Source: Fervidifonticultor_A sp037443565
GTDB taxonomy: Bacteria > Sysuimicrobiota > Sysuimicrobiia > Sysuimicrobiales > Humicultoraceae
Assembly: GCA_037443565.1 (NCBI GenBank)
Contig: JBBIOB010000003.1
Span: forward strand, 1 to 64,000
Length of the DNA stretch: 64,000 nucleotides
Direction: 5' to 3'
Both the position numbers and the translations under genes were made by a program. Every line of letters begins with the position of its first letter. The first letter of the stretch is position 1. The notes beneath the pieces are model-generated. The model had not been told where the DNA came from. It was given only the letters and a program-made list of their open reading frames with translations, and made no database searches. This document shows, piece by piece, positions 26,085-35,733 of the stretch.

Positions 26085-27562
26085 CACCGCAGCAGGGCGC
26101 CGACTTGCTGGACGAACGCGGTCAGCCGGGCGGGGAACACCCCCATGTGCACTACCGCGAGCGCCGCCAGGAGCAGCGCTGCATTGACCAGGGGGCTGGC
26201 GTGGAGCCGGACCGCCAGACCGTTGGGGCCGGCCGCCGCAGGCGTCAGGGTCGAGGGGACCGGCGCCCACATGATGTACGCGACGCGCAGGTAGTAGTAG
26301 ACCGAGATCACGCTGGTCAGGACGCCGATGAGCGCCAGCGCCAGGCCGCTCGGAGTCCCGGATTCCACCGCGGCGAGGAAGATGCCAACCTTGGCGACAA
26401 ATCCGCCGGTCGGAGGCAGGCCCGCGAGCGAGACCATGAAGAGCCCGGTGGCCGCGGCCAGCAGCGGCGACCGGGTCGCGAGCCCGGTGTAGTCCTCGAT
26501 CCGGTCGGCCTCCTTTCCCCCCCGGTCGAGCGCGATCGCAACCGCAAACGCGCCCGTGCCCATGGCGGCGTACACCGCGAGGTACGCCGCCACCGCTGAG
26601 ATGGCCGCCGGCGTCGCGGTCACCACGCCGACCAACAGGTATCCGGCGTGCGCGATGCTCGAGTACGCCAACAGGCGTTTGTAGCTCGTCTGGACCAGCG
26701 CGGCCAGGTTGCCGACGATCATGGTCACCGCGGCCAGCACGCCGAGGATGAGCGTCCACTGCCCGGCCAGGGCCCCAAGCGTCACCGGGAACACCCGCAC
26801 CAGCGCGACGAACGCTCCGATCTTCGCCACGACGGACATGAACGCGGCGGCGGGGAACGGCGCGCCGTCGTAGACGTCGGGCGCCCAGGTATGGAAAGGC
26901 ACCAGCGCCGCCTTGAAGCCCAGCCCGATGACCAGCAACCCGACGCCGGTGGCCGGCGCCACCACTGAGGGGTGCGCGGCCGCCGCCGCGGCGATCTCGG
27001 GCAGACGCGTCGTGCCGGCCACGCCGTAGAGCAACGCCACGCCATAGAGGAAGAACCCGCTCGAGAAGCTGCCGAGCAGGAAGTACTTGATGCCGGCCTC
27101 CTGCGAGCGGACATTGGGCCGGGCAAACGCGGCCAGGATGTACAGTGGAATCGACAGGATCTCCAGCGACAGGAACAGCATGATGAGGTCCCGGCTGGCG
27201 GCCATGAGCATGGCGCCCACGGTGGCCACCAGGACGAGGAAGTAGTACTCGCCGCGGTCGAGCCCGGTGCGGCGCAGATACTCGGGCGCAATCAGCACGC
27301 CCAGCGCCGCCGCGGTGACGGCGATGTTCTGGCCCACCAGGGTCAGCCCGTCGCGCAGGTACATGCCGGAGAACCCGATGCCGTCAGGGATCCAGAATCC
27401 AACGGCCGCGGCCGCGCCCAGGCCTATCAGGCATCCGGCGACCAGCAGACCCCGCCTGGCCGGCGGGATCCACAGATCGGCGAGCAGCACCGCCAGGCCC
27501 GTCCCGAAGACGATGATCTCCGGCGCCAGGAGACGAAGAGGCACTGGAGGCAGCGGGATCAC
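26084..27562 (-). CDS. nuoN: NADH-quinone oxidoreductase subunit N
   Basis: A 492-residue antiporter-like complex I subunit with about 14 transmembrane helices. Seen: 'PEYLRRTGLDRGEYYFLVL', 'DLIMLFLSLEILSIPLYIL' with the conserved membrane Glu, 'FKAALVPFHTWAPDVYDGAP' with the broken-helix Lys and His, and 'YKRLLAYSSIAHAGYLLVG'. Last gene of the nuo order; overlaps nuoM by 4 bases. Confidence 0.96.
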   Translation of the reverse strand: MIPLPPVPLRLLAPEIIVFGTGLAVLLADLWIPPARRGLLVAGCLIGLGAAAAVGFWIPDGIGFSGMYLRDGLTLVGQNIAVTAAALGVLIAPEYLRRTGLDRGEYYFLVLVATVGAMLMAASRDLIMLFLSLEILSIPLYILAAFARPNVRSQEAGIKYFLLGSFSSGFFLYGVALLYGVAGTTRLPEIAAAAAAHPSVVAPATGVGLLVIGLGFKAALVPFHTWAPDVYDGAPFPAAAFMSVVAKIGAFVALVRVFPVTLGALAGQWTLILGVLAAVTMIVGNLAALVQTSYKRLLAYSSIAHAGYLLVGVVTATPAAISAVAAYLAVYAAMGTGAFAVAIALDRGGKEADRIEDYTGLATRSPLLAAATGLFMVSLAGLPPTGGFVAKVGIFLAAVESGTPSGLALALIGVLTSVISVYYYLRVAYIMWAPVPSTLTPAAAGPNGLAVRLHASPLVNAALLLAALAVVHMGVFPARLTAFVQQVGALLR

Positions 27563-29127
27563 CGGCGCCCTGCCTCAACGTCGTCCGCAGGCGCCGGCGG
27601 GTCGGGGTGCGAGCGCACCGCTGCCGCCGGCGCCTGCACCATCGCCGGGCGCTCGAGGCGTTGCAGCGCCGCCTGCACCGTTGCCGCCGAGCGGTCGAGC
27701 AGCGGCTTCGGATAGACCCCGACGGCGAAGATCAGGGCGACCAGCGGCGCGAACACGAGCACCTCCCGGGAGGTCATCTCGGTCAGGCGCTCGGGCTGTT
27801 TCGCGACGAGCGGCCCATGCATGACCTGCTGGTATGCCCAGAGCAGGTAGACCGCCGAGAGGATCACGCCGCCGACGGCCAGCGCCGCCCACCACGGCGA
27901 CTGCCGGAACGCGCCGACCAGGATCAGGAACTCGCCGACGAATCCGTTGGTGCCGGGCAACGCCACCGACGACAGCATGACGATGGTGAAGACGGCCGCG
28001 AACCGCGGCATCTGGGCCGCCACGCCGCCGTAGTCGGCGATCATGCGCGTGTGGGTACGGTCATAGAGCAGGCCGACGATGAGGAACAAGCCGCCGGTAC
28101 TGATGCCGTGGTTGACCATCTGGAGCAGGCTACCCTGTAGCCCCTGCTCGTTGAGGGATGCGATGCCGAGCATGACGAAACCCAGGTGGCTGACGCTGGA
28201 GAACGCGATGAGCCGCTTGAGGTCGGTCTGCGCCCACGACACGGCCGCGCCGTAGAGGATGCCCACGATGGCGAGCCCGGCGATGATCGGCGCCGAGGCG
28301 ACCAGCGCCTCGGGGAACAGCGCGGGCCCCACGCGCACGAACCCGTACGTGCCCATCTTGAGCAGCACGGCTGCCAGGATCACGCTCCCCGCCGTCGGCG
28401 CTTCGGTGTGGGCGTCGGGCAGCCAGGTGTGCAGGGGCCATACCGGCACTTTCACCGCGAAGGCGAGCGCGAACGCGGCGAACAGCCACGCCTGCGCGAC
28501 CGACGCCAGCCGCAGATCCGCCAGCCGGGTCAGGTCGAAGGTCCGCTCGCCGAGCTGGGCCGCGCCGATCGCGTGCACCGCGAAGATCGCGACGAGCATG
28601 AGCACGCTGGCCGCCATGGTGTAGACGAAGAACTTGATGGCCGCGTAGCGCCGGTTGGGTCCGCCCCACAGCCCAATCAAGAATGCCATGGGGATGAGCA
28701 CGGCCTCCCAGAAGACGTAGAAGAGGATGAGGTCGAGGCTGAGAAACGTCCCCAGCACCGCGGTCTCGAGCCCGAGCATCGCAATCGTGAACGCCTTGAC
28801 GCGCTCCGTGATCGATTCCCACGAGCCGTACAGCGCCACGGGGAAGATCACGACCGTCAGCCCGACCAGCAGCAGCGAGAACCCGTCGATGCCGATGGTG
28901 TAACCCATGCCCAGGGCCGGCACCCAGGCCGCGCGCTCCAGGAACTGGAAGGCGCCCGAGGCAGCGTCGAAGGCGCCGAACACCCGCGCGGCGACGGCCA
29001 GGGTGAGTAGGCTCGTGATCAGACCGGTCCAGCGGATCGCGGCCTCCCGCTCGCGCGGGATGAGGGCGACCAGCGCCGCCCCTGCCGCGGGCAGGAAAAT
29101 CAGCAGGGTGAGCAGCCCGATCGGCAT
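27559..29127 (-). CDS. nuoM: NADH-quinone oxidoreductase subunit M
   Basis: About 522 residues, proton-pumping antiporter-like subunit. Seen: 'GIDGFSLLLVGLTVVIFP', 'FYVFWEAVLIPMAFLIGLWGG' (membrane Glu), 'KVPVWPLHTWLPDAHTEAPTAGSVILAAVLLKMG' (Lys and the 'LPDAHTEAPT' signature) and 'WAQTDLKRLIAFSSVSHLGFVMLG'. I take ATG 29127 as start; a GTG five codons upstream is in frame. The C-terminal tail is Pro/Ala-rich and soluble. Confidence 0.96.
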   Translation of the reverse strand: MPIGLLTLLIFLPAAGAALVALIPREREAAIRWTGLITSLLTLAVAARVFGAFDAASGAFQFLERAAWVPALGMGYTIGIDGFSLLLVGLTVVIFPVALYGSWESITERVKAFTIAMLGLETAVLGTFLSLDLILFYVFWEAVLIPMAFLIGLWGGPNRRYAAIKFFVYTMAASVLMLVAIFAVHAIGAAQLGERTFDLTRLADLRLASVAQAWLFAAFALAFAVKVPVWPLHTWLPDAHTEAPTAGSVILAAVLLKMGTYGFVRVGPALFPEALVASAPIIAGLAIVGILYGAAVSWAQTDLKRLIAFSSVSHLGFVMLGIASLNEQGLQGSLLQMVNHGISTGGLFLIVGLLYDRTHTRMIADYGGVAAQMPRFAAVFTIVMLSSVALPGTNGFVGEFLILVGAFRQSPWWAALAVGGVILSAVYLLWAYQQVMHGPLVAKQPERLTEMTSREVLVFAPLVALIFAVGVYPKPLLDRSAATVQAALQRLERPAMVQAPAAAVRSHPDPPAPADDVEAGRR

Positions 29128-29154
29128 CTCAGGTGACCCCACCGTTGCGCCCGG

Positions 29155-31026
29155 TCATCGCAGGACCCACAGCCCCAGGATGATCACCGTCCCGATGAGC
29201 ACCGCCAGGGCATACTGGCGGGCATAGCCGGTCTGCAGCCGCCGCACCGAGGCGCCGAGCGCGCCGAAAGCGCGGCCGACGCCGTTGACGACGCCGTCGA
29301 TGACGTCGAGGTCGACCGGGCCGGCCAGCCAGCGGCCGAGCATGTGACCGGGCACGACGATCACGCGGTCGTACAGCGCATCGACGTACCACCGCTGCTC
29401 GAGCACTGCGCCCACCGGGCCGAGCCCGGGATCGCGGCGGGCGCGGTGGAGAGTCCAGCCGGTCGCCACCCCGGCCAGCGCGACGGCCACGGAGACGGCC
29501 AGCAGCAGCGCCGCCGGCGGGTGCGCGGCCTCTGCGCCGGCGATGCCGAGCAGGCCGTTGAGAAAATGCAGGAGCGGCTCGCCCAGGGCGTGCGCGCCCA
29601 GCGCGCCGCCTCCGACCGACAGCGCGGCAAGCAGCCCCATCGGGACCAGCATCACCGGCGGCGCCTCATGGGGGTGTCCTCCGGGCTCGGCCGGCCGGCC
29701 GAAGAAGGTGAGCGCCGCGGCCCGCGCGATGTAGACCGCAGTGACAAAGGCGGTCAGCAGCCCCAGCGCATAGGGCACGTAGTTGCCCGTGGTCATGCCC
29801 TGCGCGAACGCCGCCTCCAATATCAGGTCCTTGCTGAAGAAGCCCGCGAACGGCGGCACCCCGGCCAGCGCCAGTCCGCCGACGACGAATCCGCCGGTGG
29901 TCCACCGCAGCGGCCGGGCCAGGCCGCCCAGCCGGCGGATGTCGATCACGTCGTGCGTGGCATGCATGACGCTGCCCGCAGCCAGGAACAGCAGGGCTTT
30001 GAAGAACGCGTGGGTGACCAGGTGGAAGATCCCGACCGCGGGCGCCAGCACCCCCATGGCCACGAACATGTAGCCGAGCTGGCTGATCGTGGAGTAGGCC
30101 AGCACGCGCTTGAGGTCGTGCTGGCGCAGCGCCACGGTCGCGGCATAGAACGCGGTCAGCGCGCCGACCAGCGCGATCACGCCGAGCGCCACGGGCGCGG
30201 CGAGGAAGAGCCGATCGAGCCGCGCCACGAGGAACACGCCGGCGGTGACCATGGTCGCGGCGTGGATCAGGGCGGAGACCGGCGTGGGACCTTCCATGGC
30301 GTCGGGCAGCCAGACGTGGAGCGGCAGCTGCGCGGACTTGCCGGTGGCGCCGGCAAACAGCAGGAGCGCGGCGACGGTCGCCGTCCCAGCGCCGAGCTGG
30401 TCGACGCCGCCGCGGACCTCCAGGATGTCCAGGGTGCCTAGCGAGGTGAACAGGAGGAGCAGGCCGAGCAGGAACGCCGCGTCGCCGATGCGGTTGACGA
30501 CGAACGCCTTCCGCCCCGCCGAAGCCGCGGCCGGGCGCTGGAACCAGAAGCCGATCAGCAGGTACGAGCAGACGCCCACCAGCTCCCATCCCACGAAGAG
30601 GACGAGCAGGTTGCCCGCCGTGACGAGGAGGAGCATCGCAAAGATGAACAGGTTGAGGTAGGCAAAGTAGCGCGCCGGATGCGGGTCGTGCGCCATGTAC
30701 CCGATCGAGTACACGTGAATGAGGAACCCCACGCCGGTCACGACGAGGGCCATCACCAGCGACAGCGCGTCGACCAGCAGCCCGGCGTCCACGGCCAGGT
30801 CGCCGGCGCCGAACCATGTGAACAGCGGGACCGGCACCGACCGGGCGGCGCCCGCGGGGGCGAGCGCCCGATAGTGCCCGAGCAGGAGCAGTGCCGTGAC
30901 AAAACTGGCCCCGATCGCCACCGAGGCCAGCACACCCGGCGCGCCCGCCGGCAGCCGGCGGCCGAGCAGCCCGTTGATCAGCCACCCGAGGAGGGGCCAG
31001 ACGAGCAGCAGCGCGGCGGCGTCCAT
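29155..31026 (-). CDS. nuoL: NADH-quinone oxidoreductase subunit L
   Basis: A 623-residue antiporter-like subunit with the long lateral helix of NuoL expected in its C-terminal part. Seen: 'VTGVGFLIHVYSIGYM', 'RYFAYLNLFIFAMLLLVTAGN', 'WELVGVCSYLLIGFWFQ', 'KSAQLPLHVWLPDAMEGPTPVSALIHAATMVTAGVF' and 'HDLKRVLAYSTISQLGYMFVA'. Starts 3 bases after the nuoK stop. Confidence 0.96.
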   Translation of the reverse strand: MDAAALLLVWPLLGWLINGLLGRRLPAGAPGVLASVAIGASFVTALLLLGHYRALAPAGAARSVPVPLFTWFGAGDLAVDAGLLVDALSLVMALVVTGVGFLIHVYSIGYMAHDPHPARYFAYLNLFIFAMLLLVTAGNLLVLFVGWELVGVCSYLLIGFWFQRPAAASAGRKAFVVNRIGDAAFLLGLLLLFTSLGTLDILEVRGGVDQLGAGTATVAALLLFAGATGKSAQLPLHVWLPDAMEGPTPVSALIHAATMVTAGVFLVARLDRLFLAAPVALGVIALVGALTAFYAATVALRQHDLKRVLAYSTISQLGYMFVAMGVLAPAVGIFHLVTHAFFKALLFLAAGSVMHATHDVIDIRRLGGLARPLRWTTGGFVVGGLALAGVPPFAGFFSKDLILEAAFAQGMTTGNYVPYALGLLTAFVTAVYIARAAALTFFGRPAEPGGHPHEAPPVMLVPMGLLAALSVGGGALGAHALGEPLLHFLNGLLGIAGAEAAHPPAALLLAVSVAVALAGVATGWTLHRARRDPGLGPVGAVLEQRWYVDALYDRVIVVPGHMLGRWLAGPVDLDVIDGVVNGVGRAFGALGASVRRLQTGYARQYALAVLIGTVIILGLWVLR

Positions 31027-31029
31027 CGG

Positions 31030-31332
31030 CTATCCCCGCAGCAGGTCCACGTCGTCGATGTCCACGGTCTCGCGCGCCCGAAAGATGTCCACGATCAGCG
31101 CCAGCCCGACCACGACCTCGGCCGCGGTCACCACCAGCACGAAGAAGACGGCGACCTGACCGTCAATCGACAGGTGCTGTCGCGCGAAGGCCACGAATGC
31201 CAGGTTGACCGAGTTCAGCATCAGCTCGATCGACATGAAGATGATCAGCGCGTTGCGCCTGACCAGTACACCCAGGGCGCCGACGGTAAAGAGTACCGCG
31301 GACAGCGCCAGGAAGGCCCACGACGGAACCAC
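31030..31332 (-). CDS. nuoK: NADH-quinone oxidoreductase subunit K
   Basis: A 100-residue three-helix membrane subunit of complex I. The signature 'RRNALIIFMSIELMLNSVNLAFVAF' carries the conserved membrane Glu used for proton transfer, and 'VVTAAEVVVGLALIVDIFR' holds the second. Length is typical. Lies 3 bases after nuoJ. Confidence 0.96.
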   Translation of the reverse strand: MVPSWAFLALSAVLFTVGALGVLVRRNALIIFMSIELMLNSVNLAFVAFARQHLSIDGQVAVFFVLVVTAAEVVVGLALIVDIFRARETVDIDDVDLLRG

Positions 31333-31335
31333 CGG

Positions 31336-31848
31336 CTAGCGCTCCTCGTCGGCGCCGGGAGGGCTGCGCCGGCCGAGCACGACCGCGGCGACGATCCCGA
31401 TGAGCAGGATCACCCCCGCCATCTGGAACGGCAGCAGGTACGTCACGAACAGCAGTTCGCCGACCTGCTGCGCGGTCCCGAAGCCTTCGGGAGGAGTCCG
31501 GAGCGGCGCGGCGGCGCCGAACGCCGCCAGGAGCAGCACCGCCAGGTAGAGGGCGGCGAAGATCGCGGCGGCCGCGCTTTGCCTGGGGAGCTTCGTGATG
31601 AGCCCCTCGCCGGATCGCGCGTGCAGCAGCATGATGACAAACAGGAACAGGACGACGATGGCGCCGGCGTAGATGATCACCTGCAGCGCCGCGATGAACT
31701 GCGCGGCCAGGACCAGGTAGGTCACGGCGAGGGCCACCAGGACGACCAGGAGCGAGACCGCGGAGTGCACCGGCTGGCGCGCGGCGACCACGCCAATGCT
31801 GCCGCCCACGGCCAACACGGCGGCGGCGAGGAAGACGACCCACTCCAT
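31336..31848 (-). CDS. nuoJ: NADH-quinone oxidoreductase subunit J
   Basis: A 170-residue membrane subunit with five helices: 'VVFLAAAVLAVGGSIGVVAARQPVHSAVSLLVV' at the N-terminus and 'QVIIYAGAIVVLFLFVIMLL', the conserved segment containing the pi-bulge Tyr/Gly. Start ATG at 31848 gives the family N-terminus; a longer in-frame reading would run into nuoI. Confidence 0.95.
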   Translation of the reverse strand: MEWVVFLAAAVLAVGGSIGVVAARQPVHSAVSLLVVLVALAVTYLVLAAQFIAALQVIIYAGAIVVLFLFVIMLLHARSGEGLITKLPRQSAAAAIFAALYLAVLLLAAFGAAAPLRTPPEGFGTAQQVGELLFVTYLLPFQMAGVILLIGIVAAVVLGRRSPPGADEER

Positions 31849-31853
31849 GGCTC

Positions 31854-32324
31854 TCAGACCTCGCGTCCCGGATCCCGACCGGAGGCGCCGGGATACGGTT
31901 CGGTCAGCATCTCCTTCGTGTAGATCAGACCCTCGCGCGTGTAGCTCGAGAGCTCGTAGTCGTGTCCCAGGACGATCGCGCCGGTCGGACAGGCCTCCTC
32001 GCAGAACCCGCAGAAGATGCACCGCAGCATGTTGATCTGGAACTGGTCGGCGTGTCGCTCGCCCTTGCTGACCTGGTGCTCGGGCGTGTTCTCGGCGGCC
32101 TTCACATAGATCGCCTGCGACGGGCAGACGATCACGCACAGCTCACAGCCGACGCACCGCTCCAGGCCGTCGTCGTAGCGCGTGAGCCAGTGCCGGCCCT
32201 TGAACCGCGGCTCGACCTGTGTCTTGACCTCGGGGTACCTAGTCGTCACCGGCCGCCGGAACAGGTAGCGCCCGGTGATCAGCAGGCCGCGGAGCAGCGC
32301 CGCCGTCTGGCGGACGATCGCCAT
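31854..32324 (-). CDS. nuoI: NADH-quinone oxidoreductase subunit I
   Basis: A 156-residue ferredoxin-like subunit that carries clusters N6a and N6b. Two 4Fe-4S motifs are visible: 'CVGCELCVIVCPSQAI' and 'CIFCGFCEEACPTGAIVLG'. The N-terminal 'TRYPEVKTQVEPRFKGRHWLTRYDDGLERC' stretch is typical. Between nuoH and nuoJ. Confidence 0.96.
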   Translation of the reverse strand: MAIVRQTAALLRGLLITGRYLFRRPVTTRYPEVKTQVEPRFKGRHWLTRYDDGLERCVGCELCVIVCPSQAIYVKAAENTPEHQVSKGERHADQFQINMLRCIFCGFCEEACPTGAIVLGHDYELSSYTREGLIYTKEMLTEPYPGASGRDPGREV

Positions 32325-32330
32325 CGGCGG

Positions 32331-33326
32331 CTACCGGCCGAGCACGGCCAGCACGGCCGCGGTCACCATGAGGTTTAGGAAGCCCACCTCCACCAGCACC
32401 TTCCAGTTGAGCGCCATGAGCTGGTCGTGGCGCACCCGGGGCAGCGTCGCACGCAGCCACACGAAGAAGCACGCGAACGCCAGCGTCTTGAGGGCGACCC
32501 AGTGCGGGCCTGCCGCGATCGGACCGTGCCATCCGCCCAGGAACAGCGTGGAGATCAGCAGGCCCATGGTCACGATGCCGACGTACTCACCGATGTAGAA
32601 CATGGCAAACTTGAAGCCGCCGTACTCGGTGTGAAACCCAGCGATCAGCTCCTGCTCGGCCTCGGGCAGGTCGAACGGCGCCCGGTTGGTCTCGGCGATC
32701 GCGCCCAGCACGAAGAGCACGAACGCCACCGGCTGGGTGAACACGAACCAGACGCGCCGCTGCGCCTCCACGATGTCCACCAGGCTCAGCGAACCCGCCA
32801 TGAGCACCACCGCGGCCACCGCGAGCCCCAGCACCAGCTCGTAGCTGATGACCTGCGCCGACGAGCGCAGGCTCCCCAGCAGCGCGTACTTGTTGTTGGC
32901 GGACCACCCACCCAGGATGATCCCGTAAACGCCGACCGATGACGCGCCCAGCACCAGCAGCACCGCGATGTTGACGTCGGCGACATACAGCGCCACGGTG
33001 CGCCCGAAGACGGTCACCTCGGGCCCAAAGGGGATTACCGCGTAGACGAACAGCGCGGCGATCATCGAGATCGCCGGCGCGACCCAGTAGATCATCAGGT
33101 CGGCCCCGGCCGGCATGAAGTTCTCCTTGAAGATCAGCTTGACCGCGTCGGCGATCGGCTGCAGCAGCCCCCAGGGACCGACGCGCACCGGGCCGTACCG
33201 CAGCTGGAAGCGCGCGACCAGCCGGCGCTCGAGCAGCGTCATGTAGGCGCACACCCCGAGCACCAGGAGCAGCAGCAGGCCGCTCTTGATGGCCGCCTCG
33301 ACGAGCAGGCTGGTCAGCGAGGCCAT
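32331..33326 (-). CDS. nuoH: NADH-quinone oxidoreductase subunit H
   Basis: A 331-residue membrane subunit that forms the quinone chamber with NuoB and NuoD. Seen: 'YMTLLERRLVARFQLRYGPVRVGPWGLLQPIADAVKLIFKE' and 'AETNRAPFDLPEAEQELIAGFHTEYGGFKFAMFYIGEY', the two most conserved family segments, with their charged loop residues intact. ATG 33326 gives the usual start. Confidence 0.96.
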   Translation of the reverse strand: MASLTSLLVEAAIKSGLLLLLVLGVCAYMTLLERRLVARFQLRYGPVRVGPWGLLQPIADAVKLIFKENFMPAGADLMIYWVAPAISMIAALFVYAVIPFGPEVTVFGRTVALYVADVNIAVLLVLGASSVGVYGIILGGWSANNKYALLGSLRSSAQVISYELVLGLAVAAVVLMAGSLSLVDIVEAQRRVWFVFTQPVAFVLFVLGAIAETNRAPFDLPEAEQELIAGFHTEYGGFKFAMFYIGEYVGIVTMGLLISTLFLGGWHGPIAAGPHWVALKTLAFACFFVWLRATLPRVRHDQLMALNWKVLVEVGFLNLMVTAAVLAVLGR

Positions 33327-33348
33327 GGCTCGCCACAGGACCGCAGGA

Positions 33349-35733
33349 TCACTCCGGACCTCCGACCGACGTATGCACGAGCGGCCTGACCTGCACTGCC
33401 GTGGCAGCAAGCGGCCAGCGTACCAGCGCGTTCGCCGCCACGCTCTCGTAGCCCAGCGGGACCAGCACCTGACCCGACGGGGTTGTCTCGCTGATCCTGG
33501 CCTGCAGGACCGCCGCCCCGGACCCGGTGGTGAGTTCCACCAGAGACCGGTCGGGCACCTCCAGACGCGCGGCGTCGTCGGGATGGATCAAGCAGTGGGG
33601 AGTGCCCGCCAGCGCGGTCACACCCCGGCAGCGCCCGGACATCGTGCCCAGGGTGAACAACTGGTCGAGCAGCACCAGGAGGAGCTCGGCGGCCTGCGTG
33701 TCCTCTCCCGATGGAGCGGCGCGCGGGGTGCCCGCGGCCTCCGCCTGAACCGGCGGGATGGGCAGTACGGCGCCCATCTCGATCTGGCCGACGCGCTCGC
33801 GCATTGCCGCCGTCAGTTCGTCGGCCACGCCATAGGTGAACAGCGCGCCGAGCCGCGCGGCCACCAGGCTGAAGATCTCGAGATCGGCCCGTGCCCCTGC
33901 GGGCCCGGCAACGGCGGCCCGCAGCGGCAGCGTGCGGCCCTCGAGGTTGGTCACCGTGCCGTGCTTCTCGGGCAGGACGAGCGCGGGCAGGACCACGTCG
34001 GCTTCGCGCGCTGTGGCCGAGAGGAATGCTTCATGCACGACCACGAAGCCCACACCTTGTCTTGCCGTGTGCCAGGCCACCCGGTCGGTGACCGCGCCAG
34101 CCGGATCGCCCCCGGCCACGTAGAGCACGTCCAGGGCGCCGGAGGCCGCCTGCCGCAGGATCTCGGGCGCGCTCCAGCCGCCGGATGCCGGGCTGAGCCC
34201 GTACCGCTGGGCGCCGATGTCGTTGCCCTTGCCGCGCAGCACGTGCAGCGCACCGCTCGTGGTCTCGGCGATCCTCGCCGCCGCGCGCAGGGCCAGGCCG
34301 CCGTCCGGACCATCGAGCGCGGCGCGGCCCACGAAGACGTGCACGCGGGACCCGGCGACGACCGTCCGGGCCAGCGTACTGCTCCCGCCGCCCTGCGCCA
34401 CGTCCGCGGCCAGGGTCTCGGCTGCGGCCGCCAGACGATCGTAGCGCACGACCTGCTCGGCCCGTGCGTGCCGGTGGACCTCGAGCCGCTTCGCGTGAAG
34501 GGCCACCAGGGCCGCGCCCCTGTCGATGGCGCCCTTCATGCGGAGCCAGAGGATCGGGTACTCTTCGGTGACGTCGGCGCCGACCAGGACGAACACGTCG
34601 CCTCGGCCGATCTCGTCAAGCGTGGCGCGCAGCCCCCAGGCGACCTCCAGGCTGGCACCGCCGGGCGGCGCGTCGATCCGATGGTCCAGGTGCGGCGTGC
34701 CGATGACGTCGCGGAACAGCCGCGCGGCGAGGAACGCGTCCTCGTTCGACAGCCGCCTGCCGCCCAGGAACGCAACGCGGCCCGGGGAGTGATCGCGCGC
34801 CGCCCGCAGGCGCGAGGCGACCAGGTCGAGCGCCTCATCCCAGGAGGCCTCTGTGAGCCGGCCGTCCCGCCGGATCAGCGGAGCCGTCAGGCGGTCGTGG
34901 GCCGCCACGTAATCGTGCCCGAAGAACCCCAGGTCGCACAGCCAGATGTCGTTGACCGCGCGGTCCTCGCGCGCGCGGGTGCGCTGGATCTCGCCGCCGC
35001 GGACGTCGAACCACACCGCGCACCCGAGCCCGCAGTGGGCGCAGGTCGAGGCCACGGGCTCGTTGTCCCAGGGCCGCGCACGGAACCGATAGGGCCGGCT
35101 GGTGAGCGCGCCCACCGGGCAGATCGCGATGGTGTTGCCGATGAACTTCGACTCGACCGGGAGGGTGAACGGCGTGTTGACCTCGCTGGTGAAGCCCCGC
35201 TCGAAGCCCTTCAGCGCGTCGTCGCCCGCGATGATCTCGCCGAACCGCACGCACCGCCAGCACAGGATGCACCGCTCACGGTCGAGGGTCAGCACCGGGC
35301 CGAGCGAAACCGGCTTGGCAAAATCGCGCTTGGGCTCGATGAACCGGCTGCGCCCCGGTCCCCACCGCACCGTCTGGTCCTGGAGCGGGCACTCGCCGCC
35401 CTTGTCGCAGATCGGGCAGTCGAGCGGGTGGTTGATGAGCAGGAACTCGAGGATCGCTTCCTGCCCGGCCTTGACCTCGGGGTGTTGGGTCGAGACGACC
35501 ATCCCGTCGGTCGCCACGAGCGTACACGAGGTCTGGAGCCGCGGCATTTTCTCCACCCTGACGAAACACATGCGGCAGGCGCCCAGCGGCGGCATCCGGT
35601 CGTGGTAGCAGAAGATCGGGATGTCGATGCCGGCCGACCGCGCGGCCTGGTAGACGGTCGCGCCCCTGGGCACCGTGATGGTGCGGCCGTCGATCGTGAG
35701 CGTGACGATCTCGGCCACAGGGTCAGGAGGCAT
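33349..35733 (-). CDS. nuoG: NADH-quinone oxidoreductase subunit G
   Basis: A 794-residue iron-sulfur subunit. N-terminal 2Fe-2S domain with 'IPIFCYHDRMPPLGACRMCFV'; His-plus-three-Cys cluster in 'HPLDCPICDKGGECPLQD'; 4Fe-4S motif 'CILCWRCVRFGEI'; then 'CAHCGLGCAVWFDVRGGEI', the extra N7-type cluster motif, and a molybdopterin-oxidoreductase fold without a cofactor. The C-terminal part includes a molydopterin-dinucleotide-like domain ('LIHPDDAARLEVPDRSLVELTT'). Overlaps nuoF by 11 bases. Confidence 0.95.
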   Translation of the reverse strand: MPPDPVAEIVTLTIDGRTITVPRGATVYQAARSAGIDIPIFCYHDRMPPLGACRMCFVRVEKMPRLQTSCTLVATDGMVVSTQHPEVKAGQEAILEFLLINHPLDCPICDKGGECPLQDQTVRWGPGRSRFIEPKRDFAKPVSLGPVLTLDRERCILCWRCVRFGEIIAGDDALKGFERGFTSEVNTPFTLPVESKFIGNTIAICPVGALTSRPYRFRARPWDNEPVASTCAHCGLGCAVWFDVRGGEIQRTRAREDRAVNDIWLCDLGFFGHDYVAAHDRLTAPLIRRDGRLTEASWDEALDLVASRLRAARDHSPGRVAFLGGRRLSNEDAFLAARLFRDVIGTPHLDHRIDAPPGGASLEVAWGLRATLDEIGRGDVFVLVGADVTEEYPILWLRMKGAIDRGAALVALHAKRLEVHRHARAEQVVRYDRLAAAAETLAADVAQGGGSSTLARTVVAGSRVHVFVGRAALDGPDGGLALRAAARIAETTSGALHVLRGKGNDIGAQRYGLSPASGGWSAPEILRQAASGALDVLYVAGGDPAGAVTDRVAWHTARQGVGFVVVHEAFLSATAREADVVLPALVLPEKHGTVTNLEGRTLPLRAAVAGPAGARADLEIFSLVAARLGALFTYGVADELTAAMRERVGQIEMGAVLPIPPVQAEAAGTPRAAPSGEDTQAAELLLVLLDQLFTLGTMSGRCRGVTALAGTPHCLIHPDDAARLEVPDRSLVELTTGSGAAVLQARISETTPSGQVLVPLGYESVAANALVRWPLAATAVQVRPLVHTSVGGPE